The notes beneath the pieces were generated by a model, which made no database searches, was not told the origin of the DNA, and saw nothing but the letters and a program-made list of their open reading frames with translations. Below, one piece after another: positions 14,124-23,111 of a DNA stretch of 40,787 nt. Position 1 is the first letter of the stretch. The number at the start of each line of letters is the position of its first letter. Position numbers and translations under genes: made by a program. Source of the stretch: an uncultured Treponema sp. (lineage in GTDB: Bacteria; Spirochaetota; Spirochaetia; Treponematales; Treponemataceae); contig CALDID010000281.1 of the NCBI GenBank assembly GCA_937901865.1, forward strand, positions 1 through 40,787, written 5' to 3'.

Positions 14124-15509
14124 TTATCCGCGTTTTTGCGCAAGATTGTTCACCCATTTTTCTTGCTTTAGCCGAATATGCGCAATCGTGATTTTCACTA
14201 TATCAGAAGACTTTATAATGCCGTACATTGCCACAGGTCCAAAGTCGGTGAAAAACGCCATTATAAACATTCCTGGCAAGACAAAGCACAAGTTCACAAT
14301 ACCGTCAACCCACATTCCAAGAGCAGTGTCGCCTCCTGCACGGGAAACTGCGAATTGTGTATTAACATAGACCCACAACGGCATAAGTGTTGCCATCAAA
14401 GCTACCATCATATTGGTGATATGTTGGGACGCTGCGCTTAAATTTTTGAATACGATAGGAACAAGGGCAAGCGTACAAAATCCGACTGCGCCCATAAAAA
14501 TGCCAAAGACGACAGCCGCGCTTAAAAGATAGCGTTTTTGCTCTCGTGCTTCGTCTAACCTGCCTTGTCCGAGTGTTTGTCCGATGATAACGCCTGTTGA
14601 AGTTGTAATACCTCCGAAAGACACAAAGAACAAATTAGCAATAGCAAAGCTCGCCGCCATTCCTGAAACGACATCTGCGCCGCCTCTGCCGTTGTAAAGA
14701 GCTGTTGTTACTGTTTCGGAGAGAACCCAAAGCATTTCTGAAAACAGAATCATAGAACCTTTTTTCAGGATTTTCGTAATAAGTGCAAAATCAATGTGCA
14801 AGAAATCTTTTGCGCTTGCTTTGAACTCTGGCTTTTTTATTGCCATATACAGCAAGAACAAAACCATTTCAACGGCTCTTGCGATAATCGTGGCATACGC
14901 AGCTCCTCGTACTTCTAAGCGAGGTGCACCGAGATTTCCGTAAATCAAGACGAAGTTCAAAAAAGTGTTAATCAGCGTTGCGATAACGGAAATGACAAGC
15001 GGCACTTTTACTTTTCCGATTTCTCTGAGCGAAGAGGAAATCGCCGCGCTAATCATCATCGGAAAACCGATAAAGCCCATGAGGCGCATATATACACACG
15101 CAACATCGAGGATTTGGGGAGCTTGCGTGTTGCCGATGACCATAAGACGCAAAAACGCTCTTGGGAAGATGAAGCAGACAACAGAGTAAATGCAAGTCGC
15201 TAAAAAGCCAAAGATGAGCTTAAAGCAAAATGATTGCTTCATACCTTCTTTGTCGCCTGCTCCTGAAAATTGTGTCATAAAAATACCGCCTGACATACAG
15301 ACGGTATTCATAAAGACCATAAATATAAACAGTATTTGTCCCGTTATATTTACACCCGACATCTTTATGTCGCCCAATCCCGAAACCATAAAGTTATCAA
15401 TGAGCGATACCATATTTTGAATTAGCTGTTGCGCCATAACAGGAAGCGCAATAAATAGAACTTTTTTGTAAAAAGATAGCGAACCAAAGTATTTTTTCGT
15501 AGTTCTCAT
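14124..15509 (-). CDS. MATE-family multidrug/Na+ antiporter
   Basis: A 461-residue integral membrane protein with about 12 hydrophobic segments in two similar halves, as in DinF/NorM-type MATE transporters. Typical first-half sequence: PVMAQQLIQNMVSLIDNFMVSGLGD and SGGIFMTQFSGAGDKEGMKQ. The second half repeats the pattern (MILFSEMLWVLSETVTTALY, GQTLGQGRLDEAREQKR). The start is ATG at 15509, with GGAGA 9 nt upstream; the frame continues 26 codons further without support. It extrudes organic cations or other compounds using an ion gradient; the substrate is unknown. It ends just inside the purA promoter region. Confidence 0.9.
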   Translation of the reverse strand: MRTTKKYFGSLSFYKKVLFIALPVMAQQLIQNMVSLIDNFMVSGLGDIKMSGVNITGQILFIFMVFMNTVCMSGGIFMTQFSGAGDKEGMKQSFCFKLIFGFLATCIYSVVCFIFPRAFLRLMVIGNTQAPQILDVACVYMRLMGFIGFPMMISAAISSSLREIGKVKVPLVISVIATLINTFLNFVLIYGNLGAPRLEVRGAAYATIIARAVEMVLFLLYMAIKKPEFKASAKDFLHIDFALITKILKKGSMILFSEMLWVLSETVTTALYNGRGGADVVSGMAASFAIANLFFVSFGGITTSTGVIIGQTLGQGRLDEAREQKRYLLSAAVVFGIFMGAVGFCTLALVPIVFKNLSAASQHITNMMVALMATLMPLWVYVNTQFAVSRAGGDTALGMWVDGIVNLCFVLPGMFIMAFFTDFGPVAMYGIIKSSDIVKITIAHIRLKQEKWVNNLAQKRG

Positions 15510-15602
15510 ATACAATTTCTCCAGCAAATAGAATTGTAGCATACTATAGAAAAATTGCAAGGTAACGGGTTGCTTTTTCTCTGACAATCAATAAATGTCG
15601 AT

Positions 15603-15637
15603 AAAAAAGCCGAAACAGAGAAACTCTCTATTTCGGC
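15603..15637 (-). terminator. intrinsic terminator of the CE12 esterase gene
   Basis: GCCGAAA and TTTCGGC (15609-15615, 15631-15637) with inner AGAGA/TCTCT form a long hairpin. On the minus strand it is followed by TTTTTT, 43 bp after the esterase stop. Confidence 0.9.
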
Positions 15638-15679
15638 GAGCAAAAAGGAGGTATTGTTATGAAAAAAATATGAAAAAAT

Positions 15680-17260
15680 CTATTTGATTTCAACCTTTAT
15701 ATTGCTGAAATCTACAACGGCGTTTCTAACCGTGTAAAATCCAATATAGATATTGTCTTTGTCGGCTTGAGTGAGGTCAACAGTGTATTCTTTCGCCTCT
15801 TCATTGCCATATTTTGCGCGGATTATGTTTCCCTCTTTTACGAGTGAAATTTCTACGACTGTGTTTGCACTTGGCACGCTTTCCACTTGTGCAGCAGTTT
15901 CAACTAATGCGCCTCCGTCGCGTGCAAAAGTAGATTTCCAATCAGCTGCGGTCAACTTCAATGGTCCTGCAGCGACATAGTTTGTGCTTACTCCCGAATC
16001 GGCTGTATCGATGAGTACATTATCGCGTGCCATAATACCGAAAGAAACTTGGTTGTTCGCTTTGATATTTATAACTGTTGCTGTTGCGCTGATTGAAAAA
16101 TCTTTGTCAGCTGCAATCTGCTGGAAATAGAAAGCAATGCCGTCAGTTGCACTAGAAATCTTGCCTGCAGCTGTCTTGCAGTCTTTAGAACCTGAATGCA
16201 TACTAACGCCAGTTGCAGTTTCTGTGATTTCGTATAAGTCAGGATTTGCAATTTTTCCCTGTCCGCCGCAGTCGCCAAATACACTTGCCCACCATGGCTC
16301 TGTTGTGGTGAAAACGCTGCTCTTGGCTGTCGGCGCACCTGTTCCTGGCTCTACATAATTTGGATTTGGTACGCGAAGCTCTACAGAAGGCTCTAGCGGA
16401 TTTTTTATCACAAGTTTTTTGAACTTCTTATCTTTGTTTGCTAAGTCTGTAACAAGCATATATGCAATTTTGCTTGCACCGTAAACATTGAGATGCGTTT
16501 TATCAAGCGACTTTTCGTTCTTGGAGTTCTGTGCATGCAAAAGAGCTGCTTCGCTTCCTATTGATTCATAGAGTTGCTTGGTGTTCTCTGTCTGGTCAAC
16601 AACTGTAACTCCTATTTCTGAGCCCAGCTCGCGAATAGCTTTTGCATAATCGCCGCCTGCATATTCTTCGTTTCCTGTCGTTATGTGCGCATTTGCTCCG
16701 CTGTAATCTCCTTCGGGGCTGTAGCGAACGATTGGCGTTACAAGAATAGGTGTCGCCTTTGCGTTTTGAGCAATCTTTACATAGTTTTCATACAGAGAAT
16801 ATTTGAACGACCCTTTTGTTTCTTTGTTGCCGTTGGGGTCTGAATATCGCTCTGCTTCTAGCTTTTCATCGTTATGACCGAATGCAATGATAAGAAAATC
16901 GCCTTTCCTGATATTCTCTTTTAGAAGAGCGTAATTTTTTGCAGAAGATGCATCTGTAATAAAGCTCACTGAAGAGCGTCCGCTGACAGCTAGGTTTACG
17001 ACGGCGGCTTTTTTGCTAAGCAAATAATCCTGTACCTTTGTACCAAATCCGTAGCGTGGTAAATAATACGGGTCGTTAAATGGGCTTGCAGTAGAGTCGC
17101 CGACAATAAACACACGGGCAATCTTTTTGTCTGTAGGGATTTGAAAAGCTGTTTCTACAGGAGCTTCCGTTTTTTCGTTTGCAGCAATTTCTTTCGATTG
17201 TGCAAATGCTGTGCTTGCGATAAGAAAAATCGTAGTAGTAAGTAAAAGTAATTTCTTCAT
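15680..17260 (-). CDS. secreted rhamnogalacturonan acetylesterase-like SGNH hydrolase (CE12) with C-terminal beta domain
   Basis: A 526-residue exported enzyme: signal peptide ending in AFA (residue 20). The SGNH/CE12 catalytic domain spans about 45-280: nucleophile Ser56 in FIVGDSTAS, GHND at 128-131, and DKTHLN with Asp253 and His256. Family members remove acetyl groups from rhamnogalacturonan in pectin. After a Pro-rich linker (300-315), residues 320-526 form a beta-sandwich-like domain, possibly carbohydrate-binding, which I cannot name. The start at 17260 is chosen from the signal peptide; no clear ribosome-binding site is present. It is divergent from galK, consistent with a sugar-use locus. 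Confidence 0.85.
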   Translation of the reverse strand: MKKLLLLTTTIFLIASTAFAQSKEIAANEKTEAPVETAFQIPTDKKIARVFIVGDSTASPFNDPYYLPRYGFGTKVQDYLLSKKAAVVNLAVSGRSSVSFITDASSAKNYALLKENIRKGDFLIIAFGHNDEKLEAERYSDPNGNKETKGSFKYSLYENYVKIAQNAKATPILVTPIVRYSPEGDYSGANAHITTGNEEYAGGDYAKAIRELGSEIGVTVVDQTENTKQLYESIGSEAALLHAQNSKNEKSLDKTHLNVYGASKIAYMLVTDLANKDKKFKKLVIKNPLEPSVELRVPNPNYVEPGTGAPTAKSSVFTTTEPWWASVFGDCGGQGKIANPDLYEITETATGVSMHSGSKDCKTAAGKISSATDGIAFYFQQIAADKDFSISATATVINIKANNQVSFGIMARDNVLIDTADSGVSTNYVAAGPLKLTAADWKSTFARDGGALVETAAQVESVPSANTVVEISLVKEGNIIRAKYGNEEAKEYTVDLTQADKDNIYIGFYTVRNAVVDFSNIKVEIK

Positions 17261-17332
17261 ATTAAAAATTATAAAAGACATTTTTGATAAAAAAACGCAT
17301 ACTATATGGAAAAAAGCGTGATGTTTATTTAC

Positions 17333-17361
17333 TTGCAAGCATATAAAAGCTATTGTACAAT
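17333..17361 (+). promoter_or_regulatory. galK promoter, nearly leaderless
   Basis: TTGCAA (17333-17338), 17-bp spacer, TACAAT (17356-17361). The ATG at 17371 starts only 9 nt after the -10 box, and no ribosome-binding site lies between, so the transcript probably begins at or next to the start codon. Confidence 0.7.
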
Positions 17362-17370
17362 AAAACCATT

Positions 17371-18576
17371 ATGGCAAACAATTCACTTACAGGGAAGGAG
17401 TTTGACCCTTCCGTTTTACCTGCAGAGTTCTGCAAACTCTATGGCGGCGAGCCTTCTTCGGTTTCGCTATTCGCTTCTCCTGCGCGCATCAACATCATCG
17501 GCGAGCATATCGATTACAACGGCGGCAAGGTTTTCCCTGCGGCTATCAACAAGTATCTTTACTTGGCTATCCGAAAGCGTGCTGACGACAAAATCATTTA
17601 CAATGATTTGCGCTTCCCGGGGACATTCGAGTTCAACATTCACGACCGTTTTGCATACAAAAAAGAAGACGATTATGCAAATTATCTCAACGGCATTCTT
17701 TCGATTATTTCGCGAAAAGGCTATAAACTCGACACGGGCTTTGAAGTCTTGATGTGCTCAAACCTCCCCGCTGGCGGCGGAATCTCGTCTTCAAGCGCGC
17801 TTGAGTGCGGCTTTGCGTATGCGATTAGCGAGCTGTACGGCTTCAATATTTCCCGCATCGACATCGCAAAAATCGGACAGCAGAGCGAGCACGAGTTTAT
17901 GAACGTGCAGTGCGGCATTATGGACCAGTTTATCATCGCGACGGCAAAAGAGAACACTGCGGAAGTCCTCGACTGCGCAAGCCTTGAATACGAGTATGTG
18001 CCGCTGATTTTGGGCGATTATCGCTTTATCGTGATGAACACGAACAAAAAGAGAAAGCTCTCTGACTCAAAGTACAACGAGCGCCGCACTGAGTGCGAAA
18101 AGGGATTGTCAATCCTCAACGAAAACGGCGCACAGCTCAAGAATCTTTGTGAACTTTCGCTTGCAAAGTTTGAAGAACTCAAAGGAAAACTCACCGACGC
18201 GGTTATTCAAAAGCGTGTGAAGCACGTCGTTACGGAAAATGCACGCGTGTACGAAGCGGTAGACGCACTCAAGGCAGGCGATTTGAAGAAACTCGGCGCA
18301 TTGCTGAACGCTTCTCACGAGTCGCTGAAGAATGATTATGAGGTGTCGGGCATTGAGCTGGACACGCTCGCAGAAACAGCGCAGGCGCAGGACGGCTGTA
18401 TCGGCGCGCGTATGACAGGCGCAGGATTTGGCGGCTGCGCTATCGCACTTGTCCACAAAGACAAAGTGGATAGCTTTATCGAAGCCGTAGATAAAATCTA
18501 TGCGGAGAAAATCGGCTATTCTGCAGGATTCTTCTCTTGCTCAAGCGGGAACGGCGTGGCGCGTCTTGCGTTTTGA
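17371..18576 (+). CDS. galK: galactokinase
   Basis: A 401-residue GHMP kinase that phosphorylates galactose at C1 (Leloir pathway). All three signatures are present: SPARINIIGEHIDYNGG (galactokinase signature), LPAGGGISSSSALE (ATP-binding loop) and ARMTGAGFGGCAIAL near the C-terminus. GIMDQF contains the expected catalytic Asp. The start is ATG at 17371 (MANNSLTGKE). Other gal genes are not adjacent. Its 3' end overlaps the convergent ABC permease gene by 61 bp. Confidence 0.96.
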   Translation: MANNSLTGKEFDPSVLPAEFCKLYGGEPSSVSLFASPARINIIGEHIDYNGGKVFPAAINKYLYLAIRKRADDKIIYNDLRFPGTFEFNIHDRFAYKKEDDYANYLNGILSIISRKGYKLDTGFEVLMCSNLPAGGGISSSSALECGFAYAISELYGFNISRIDIAKIGQQSEHEFMNVQCGIMDQFIIATAKENTAEVLDCASLEYEYVPLILGDYRFIVMNTNKKRKLSDSKYNERRTECEKGLSILNENGAQLKNLCELSLAKFEELKGKLTDAVIQKRVKHVVTENARVYEAVDALKAGDLKKLGALLNASHESLKNDYEVSGIELDTLAETAQAQDGCIGARMTGAGFGGCAIALVHKDKVDSFIEAVDKIYAEKIGYSAGFFSCSSGNGVARLAF

Positions 18577-19529
18577 GTTCTGTCAACGATAACCGAAACC
18601 ACCATCAGAGCGCAGATTAAGATTTTTTGTATTCCTGACTGCGCTCCCAAAAACACAAGGGCGTATTGCAATGCACTGACCAAGAAGATTCCGATAGCGG
18701 AATGAAGCACCGTGCCTTTGCCGCCCTTGACCGACACCGTACCCAACAGCGTTCCTGCCACAACAGAAAAGAGCGCATCTGCCCAAAATCCCACGCCGAC
18801 GCGGTTTTCCCGTGCCGCTTCCACACAGCCAGCAAACGTGTACAAGATGTTCGCAAACGCAAAGATGATGAACAGTTTTATGAACAGCGCGACTTTGTTC
18901 GGAGCGTTGAAGTTCTGCACGCCATTGAAATACGAGCCGATTTTGAACTGTGTCATCACCACAAAGAAAACGGCGAGCAGGGAGAGCAAAATAATGGCTT
19001 GCAGCGGAATTGCACCGAAAAACAGCGCGCCTAACGCCGAGAATGATGGCGAAAATCCCGACAGCACCCTGTAGCCGCCTTCCGGCAATTCAAGATAAAA
19101 CGAGATTATTCCCACAAATGCCCCGCCGAGCGCGATTGAGCTCACAAACGAAGGCACTTTGCCAAAAGACGTGAAGGAAGCGTGAAGCACCGCCGCCGCC
19201 AGCGCAATGACAAGCGTAATGCCCAAAACGGCAGGCAGCGGCAAGACAAGCACGTCAGAAAACATCTTTCGCGATGCCTCTTCGCTTTGGCTCAAACTTG
19301 CGGCGATAACTCCTGCAAGAGAGGCAATGGAGGCGCAGGAAAAATCCTGTATGCCGTTGATAAGACAAATGCTAAAGCCGACTCCCATAATCATAAGGGG
19401 GCAAGCAATCATTAAAATGTTTCTGAAATTGCGCATTGACAAAAATCCCGGCTCGACGGCACAAATGACCGCAAGAGCCAGGATTACAGCAATTTCAAGC
19501 GCAAAACGTTTGAAAAATGTCTGAATCAT
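18516..19529 (-). CDS. ABC transporter permease, ribose/simple-sugar (RbsC) type
   Basis: A 337-residue membrane protein with about nine to ten hydrophobic segments of the BPD_transp_2 family. Typical features are the N-terminal PGFLSMRNFRNILMIACPLMIMGVGFSICL, a GIQDFSCASIASLAGVIAA motif matching the IDLSVG region of RbsC-like permeases, and a late LLGTVSVKGGKGTV. It begins 9 bp after argD and is probably co-transcribed with argJBD, but no ATPase or binding protein lies beside it. The substrate is unknown. The end overlaps galK on the opposite strand by 61 bp. Confidence 0.85.
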   Translation of the reverse strand: MIQTFFKRFALEIAVILALAVICAVEPGFLSMRNFRNILMIACPLMIMGVGFSICLINGIQDFSCASIASLAGVIAASLSQSEEASRKMFSDVLVLPLPAVLGITLVIALAAAVLHASFTSFGKVPSFVSSIALGGAFVGIISFYLELPEGGYRVLSGFSPSFSALGALFFGAIPLQAIILLSLLAVFFVVMTQFKIGSYFNGVQNFNAPNKVALFIKLFIIFAFANILYTFAGCVEAARENRVGVGFWADALFSVVAGTLLGTVSVKGGKGTVLHSAIGIFLVSALQYALVFLGAQSGIQKILICALMVVSVIVDRTQNARRATPFPLEQEKNPAE

Positions 19530-19538
19530 ATTGCTATA

Positions 19539-20708
19539 TTAGCAGTTCTTTAATACCTTTTTCAAGATACTAAGCCCCTCTTCAATCTCCGCGTCAGAGA
19601 TGTTGAGCGGAGGCACAATGCGAAGCGTGTTCGCCCCTGCCGTAGAGGTGCACAAGCCCTCCGAGAGCAGCTGTTTTTCCACGTCCAGCGCCTTGACTGG
19701 CAGCTTTATATCCGCGCCAATCATCAAGCCCAATCCGCGCACATCGCCCACACACGCGGCGTTTATGCTCTTTATGCCCGCAATGATTTTCTCGCCCTTT
19801 GCCTTGACGTTCGCCAAAAAGCCTTCCGACAGCAATGTATCAAGCACGACATTCGCCGCCGCACACGCAAGCGGATTTCCGCCGAATGTGCTCTGATGGT
19901 CGCCTGCAGCAAACACGCCCGACGCTTTTCCGCGGAACAGACACGCACCCATCGGCACACCGCCCGCAATTCCCTTTGCCAGCGTTACCACTTCTGGATT
20001 GAAGCCGAGCTGCTCGCTTGCAAGAAGCGTACCTGTGCGCCCCATTCCCGTCTGCACTTCGTCCGCCATCACGATTGCTCCTGCCGCTCGTGCCGCATTT
20101 GCCGCCGCTTGCACCCACTCTTTGTCGAGGATATTTACGCCGCCTTCGCCCTGCACGCACTCGATGAGCAATGCCGCCGTCGTGTCGTCAAACGCCGTCT
20201 TTATCGCCTCCCAATCGCCTGCCTTAATCGTCTTCATCTCGGTAACGTACGGCGCAAACATCGCAGGGTGGAACTTCACCTGTCCTGTCGCCGTCAGCGT
20301 GGCAAGCGTGCGCCCGTGGAACGAGCTTTCGAGCGTGTAAATCACACGTCGCTTTTCGCCGCCGTTCATATAGCCGTATTTTCGCGCGAGCTTAATCGCC
20401 GCTTCGTTCGCCTCTGCCCCAGAGTTTCCGTAGAACACGCCCTCAAAACCCGTCGCCTGCAACAGCTTTTCGGTGTATTCCTTGCCGATGTCGCTCTCGA
20501 AATAATTGCAGATGTGGATTTGCTTCGCCGCCTGCGAGCTGATTGCGTCCACGAGCGGTTTATAGCCGTGTCCGAGCGCGTTGACCGCGATGCCTGAGAG
20601 AAAATCAATGTATTTCTTGCCGTTTGTGTCGTAGAGTGTAGAGCCGACGCCCTTCACAAACGTTACATCAAACGAGCCGTAATTATTCACAACATATTTG
20701 CTTGCCAT
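19539..20708 (-). CDS. argD: acetylornithine aminotransferase
   Basis: A 389-residue class III PLP aminotransferase of normal ArgD length. NNYGSFDVTFVKGVGSTLYD is the usual N-terminus; YGNSGAEANEAAIKLAR is the PLP-phosphate region; MADEVQTGMGRTG contains the cofactor-binding Asp; VTLAKGIAGGVPMGA contains the Schiff-base Lys. It converts N-acetylglutamate semialdehyde to N-acetylornithine. A GGAGG site precedes the ATG. It is third in argJ-argB-argD, separated from argB by a palindromic repeat element. Confidence 0.95.
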   Translation of the reverse strand: MASKYVVNNYGSFDVTFVKGVGSTLYDTNGKKYIDFLSGIAVNALGHGYKPLVDAISSQAAKQIHICNYFESDIGKEYTEKLLQATGFEGVFYGNSGAEANEAAIKLARKYGYMNGGEKRRVIYTLESSFHGRTLATLTATGQVKFHPAMFAPYVTEMKTIKAGDWEAIKTAFDDTTAALLIECVQGEGGVNILDKEWVQAAANAARAAGAIVMADEVQTGMGRTGTLLASEQLGFNPEVVTLAKGIAGGVPMGACLFRGKASGVFAAGDHQSTFGGNPLACAAANVVLDTLLSEGFLANVKAKGEKIIAGIKSINAACVGDVRGLGLMIGADIKLPVKALDVEKQLLSEGLCTSTAGANTLRIVPPLNISDAEIEEGLSILKKVLKNC

Positions 20709-20724
20709 TCTTTTCCTCCATTAG

Positions 20725-20810
20725 AACCTCACCCCCGTCCCCTCTCCTAGCAAGAGAGGGGAGAATTTCCCTTTCGCCTTCTAGGAGAAAGGGGTTAGGG
20801 GATAGAGGTT
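20725..20810. repeat. 86-bp palindromic repeat element between argB and argD
   Basis: Outer ends AACCTC and GAGGTT are inverted; inside are CCCCTCTC/GAGAGGGG and CCCTTTC/GAAAGGG. The whole is a compound palindrome of the REP/MITE kind. Its last bases overlap the argB stop codon (20809-20811), and its other end lies 4 bp from the argD ribosome-binding site. Confidence 0.75.
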
Positions 20811-21717
20811 AATAAATCATTGTGCCGATACCGCGGTTGCTGAACATCTCGATGAGCAGAGAGTGCGGAACGCGCCCGTCGATAATGTGCGTGCGGGGAA
20901 CTCCGCCCTTTCGCGCCATCGTGCAGCACTCGATTTTCGGTATCATTCCCCCAGCGATAACGCCGTCTGCAATGTATTTGTCCACGTCCGCAAGGTGAAT
21001 CCTCTGAATGAGCGACGACGGGTCGTTCACGTCGCGCAGAACGCCGGGAACATTCGTGAGCTGCACGAACTTTTCCGCCTGCAATGCAATCGCGATTTTC
21101 GCCGCGGCTGTGTCAGCGTTGATGTTGTAGCGGCTCATATCGCCGTCCTCTCCGAGAGCCACCGTCGAGATGACAGGGATAAAGCCCTGATTTAACAGCG
21201 ACTGCACGATTTCGGGGTGTACCTCGGTAACTTCTCCCACAAAGCCCAAATCCGCGCCGTCTTTCTGAATGCGCTTTGCTCTCAAAAGCCCAGAGTCCAC
21301 TCCAGACAATCCGACCGCCTTTCCGCCCTCTTGCAGCAAAAGCCCCACAATGTCCTTGTTGAGCTTGCCCGTCAAGACCATCTGCACGATTTCCATCGTT
21401 TCACCGTCGGTGTAGCGAAGCCCGTTGACGAACTTGCTTTCTTTGCCGACGCGCTCAAGCATATGGTTGATTTCAGGCCCGCCCCCGTGAACCAGCACGA
21501 CGTGAACGCCGATTGTGGAAAGCAGTACGATGTCTTCCATCACCGCCGCTTTTAGCTCCTCGTTGAGCATCGCGTTTCCGCCGTATTTCACAACGATAAT
21601 CTTGCCGCACCAGTGTCTAAAGTACGGCAATGCCTGCACCAATACATTCGCCCAGTGCTCATTGTCAAGCCGCGGGTCAATCGCAGAGTTCGCCAATTCG
21701 TCTATATCTTCGTTCAT
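20809..21717 (-). CDS. argB: acetylglutamate kinase
   Basis: A 302-residue amino-acid kinase, normal length. Motifs: IIVVKYGGNAM (phosphate-binding Lys and Gly-Gly), VVLVHGGGPEINHMLER (acetylglutamate site), AKIAIALQAEKFVQLTNVPGV and GGMIPKIECC. It phosphorylates N-acetylglutamate, the second committed step of arginine synthesis, and in many bacteria is inhibited by arginine; the N-terminal helix needed for arginine-sensitive forms seems present (ELANSAIDPRLDNEHWANVL) but this is only suggestive. The ATG overlaps the argJ stop by 4 bp. Confidence 0.96.
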   Translation of the reverse strand: MNEDIDELANSAIDPRLDNEHWANVLVQALPYFRHWCGKIIVVKYGGNAMLNEELKAAVMEDIVLLSTIGVHVVLVHGGGPEINHMLERVGKESKFVNGLRYTDGETMEIVQMVLTGKLNKDIVGLLLQEGGKAVGLSGVDSGLLRAKRIQKDGADLGFVGEVTEVHPEIVQSLLNQGFIPVISTVALGEDGDMSRYNINADTAAAKIAIALQAEKFVQLTNVPGVLRDVNDPSSLIQRIHLADVDKYIADGVIAGGMIPKIECCTMARKGGVPRTHIIDGRVPHSLLIEMFSNRGIGTMIY

Positions 21718-22985
21718 GAGCGGTAATCTCCGTTAATCTTTACATAATCATACGTTAAATCGCAGCCCCACGCCGTGCCTGACGCGTCCCCGTCTTCTAA
21801 CGTTACGTTCACTGTTACTGCGTCTTCGCTTAAAATCTCTTTTGCGAGCACCTCATCGAAGACAATCGGCGTGCCGTGGTCAAATACCTGTATGCTTTTC
21901 TTTTCGCCCTGTGCCTCCCCGATTGCGTCTGTCGCACCTGGACGCTGTTCGCCGTGTACGCTCTCAAGGTAAATACAGCATTTTTCAGGAGTGAAATACT
22001 CGCCCGAATACCCCAGCGCACACAAGATACGACCCCAGTTCGCGTCGCGCCCAAAGAACGCCGCTTTCGTGAGGTTTGAAGAGATAACCGATTTCGCCAA
22101 AGCTCTCGCCGTCGGCACATCAACCGCACCTGTAACATTGCAGGTGATAAGCCGTGTTGCGCCCTCGCCGTCGCCTGCGATTTTGCGCGCCATCTGCGTA
22201 TTAAGCGCATTGAGTGCCGCCAAGAAATCATCGTAATCCTTGCCCTCAGCTCTGATTTCCGCGTTGCCAGCCATACCGTTCGCCAAAATGGTGAGAGTGT
22301 CGTTTGTCGATGTGTCGCCGTCAACGGATACGCAGTTGTATGTTCCTTCCACGCTCTCGCGCAATGCCTTTTCCAGCATCGCCGCACTGATTGCGCAATC
22401 GGTCGTGATAAAGCCGAGCATCGTGCCTAAGTTGATGTGTATCATACCGCTGCCCTTCGCCATTGTGCCGAGCTTCACGGTCTTTCCGCCAATCATCGCC
22501 TCAAGCGCGCACTCTTTGTAATGCGTGTCTGTCGTCATAATCGCGACTCGCGCTTCTTTGTGTCCGTCCTTGCTCAATCCTGTAGCGAGCGTGTGGATAT
22601 TCGCTTCGATTTTCTCCACAGGCAGCTGCTGCCCGATAACGCCCGTTGAACACACGATAACGTCATCTGCGCTGATGTTCATCTCTTGTGCGACCGCTTG
22701 AGCCATACGCAAAGCCGCCTGTGCGCCCTGCTCGCCTGTGCAAGCGTTTGCAATGCCTGAGTTTGCGATGACAGCTTGAGCGACACCGTTTTCTATGTTC
22801 TTTCTCGTGCGTTTGACGCTTTCAGCCTGCACTCGATTTTTCGTGAATACACCAGCAACGGCGCACGGTTTTTCGGAAAAAATAAGAGCCGTGTCGTTTT
22901 TGGTGCGACCTGCTTTAATGCCGCACAACATACCGTTTGCCCTAAAACCTGTCGGAGCGGTAACTCCGCCGTCAATAAATTGCAT
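21714..22985 (-). CDS. argJ: bifunctional ornithine acetyltransferase / N-acetylglutamate synthase
   Basis: A 423-residue ArgJ that recycles acetyl groups from N-acetylornithine to glutamate; self-cleaving Ntn-type enzyme. The cleavage and catalytic site is LGTMLGFITTD, with Thr as nucleophile; AKGSGMIHINLGTM precedes it. TGVIGQQLPVEKI and GVFTKNRVQAESV are also typical. Two in-frame ATGs exist, at 22991 and 22985; the second has better spacing from GGGGTG and is preferred. It is the first gene of the arg operon, behind a TTGCAC-17-TATACT promoter. Confidence 0.95.
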   Translation of the reverse strand: MQFIDGGVTAPTGFRANGMLCGIKAGRTKNDTALIFSEKPCAVAGVFTKNRVQAESVKRTRKNIENGVAQAVIANSGIANACTGEQGAQAALRMAQAVAQEMNISADDVIVCSTGVIGQQLPVEKIEANIHTLATGLSKDGHKEARVAIMTTDTHYKECALEAMIGGKTVKLGTMAKGSGMIHINLGTMLGFITTDCAISAAMLEKALRESVEGTYNCVSVDGDTSTNDTLTILANGMAGNAEIRAEGKDYDDFLAALNALNTQMARKIAGDGEGATRLITCNVTGAVDVPTARALAKSVISSNLTKAAFFGRDANWGRILCALGYSGEYFTPEKCCIYLESVHGEQRPGATDAIGEAQGEKKSIQVFDHGTPIVFDEVLAKEILSEDAVTVNVTLEDGDASGTAWGCDLTYDYVKINGDYRS

Positions 22986-23018
22986 AAGCATACACCCCGC
23001 TTACATAAATATACAATG

Positions 23019-23047
23019 AGTATAGTACATAAAAGCGATACGTGCAA
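23019..23047 (-). promoter_or_regulatory. promoter of the argJ-argB-argD operon
   Basis: Minus strand: TTGCAC (23047-23042), 17-bp spacer, TATACT (23024-23019). Predicted start near 23012 leaves a leader of about 27 nt. Confidence 0.7.
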
Positions 23048-23105
23048 TAGTTGAGAGAGCTAGATTTCACATTTCTGCCTTGTCGATTTCATTTCGGCAT
23101 GGTAA

Positions 23106-23111
23106 TATAAT
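23106..23111 (+). promoter_or_regulatory. possible -10 box for the Rpn-tail gene
   Basis: TATAAT, 75 bp before the ATG at 23187. The best -35 candidate (TTGTCG, 23080-23085) is 20 bp away, longer than usual. Confidence 0.35.

Noticed and set aside
19896..20597. 233-codon plus-strand frame opposite argD
   Set aside because: Shadow frame of a G+C-rich gene; Arg/His/Cys-rich with no protein family features. Similar shadows opposite leuA (24733-25986) and argJ were also dropped.
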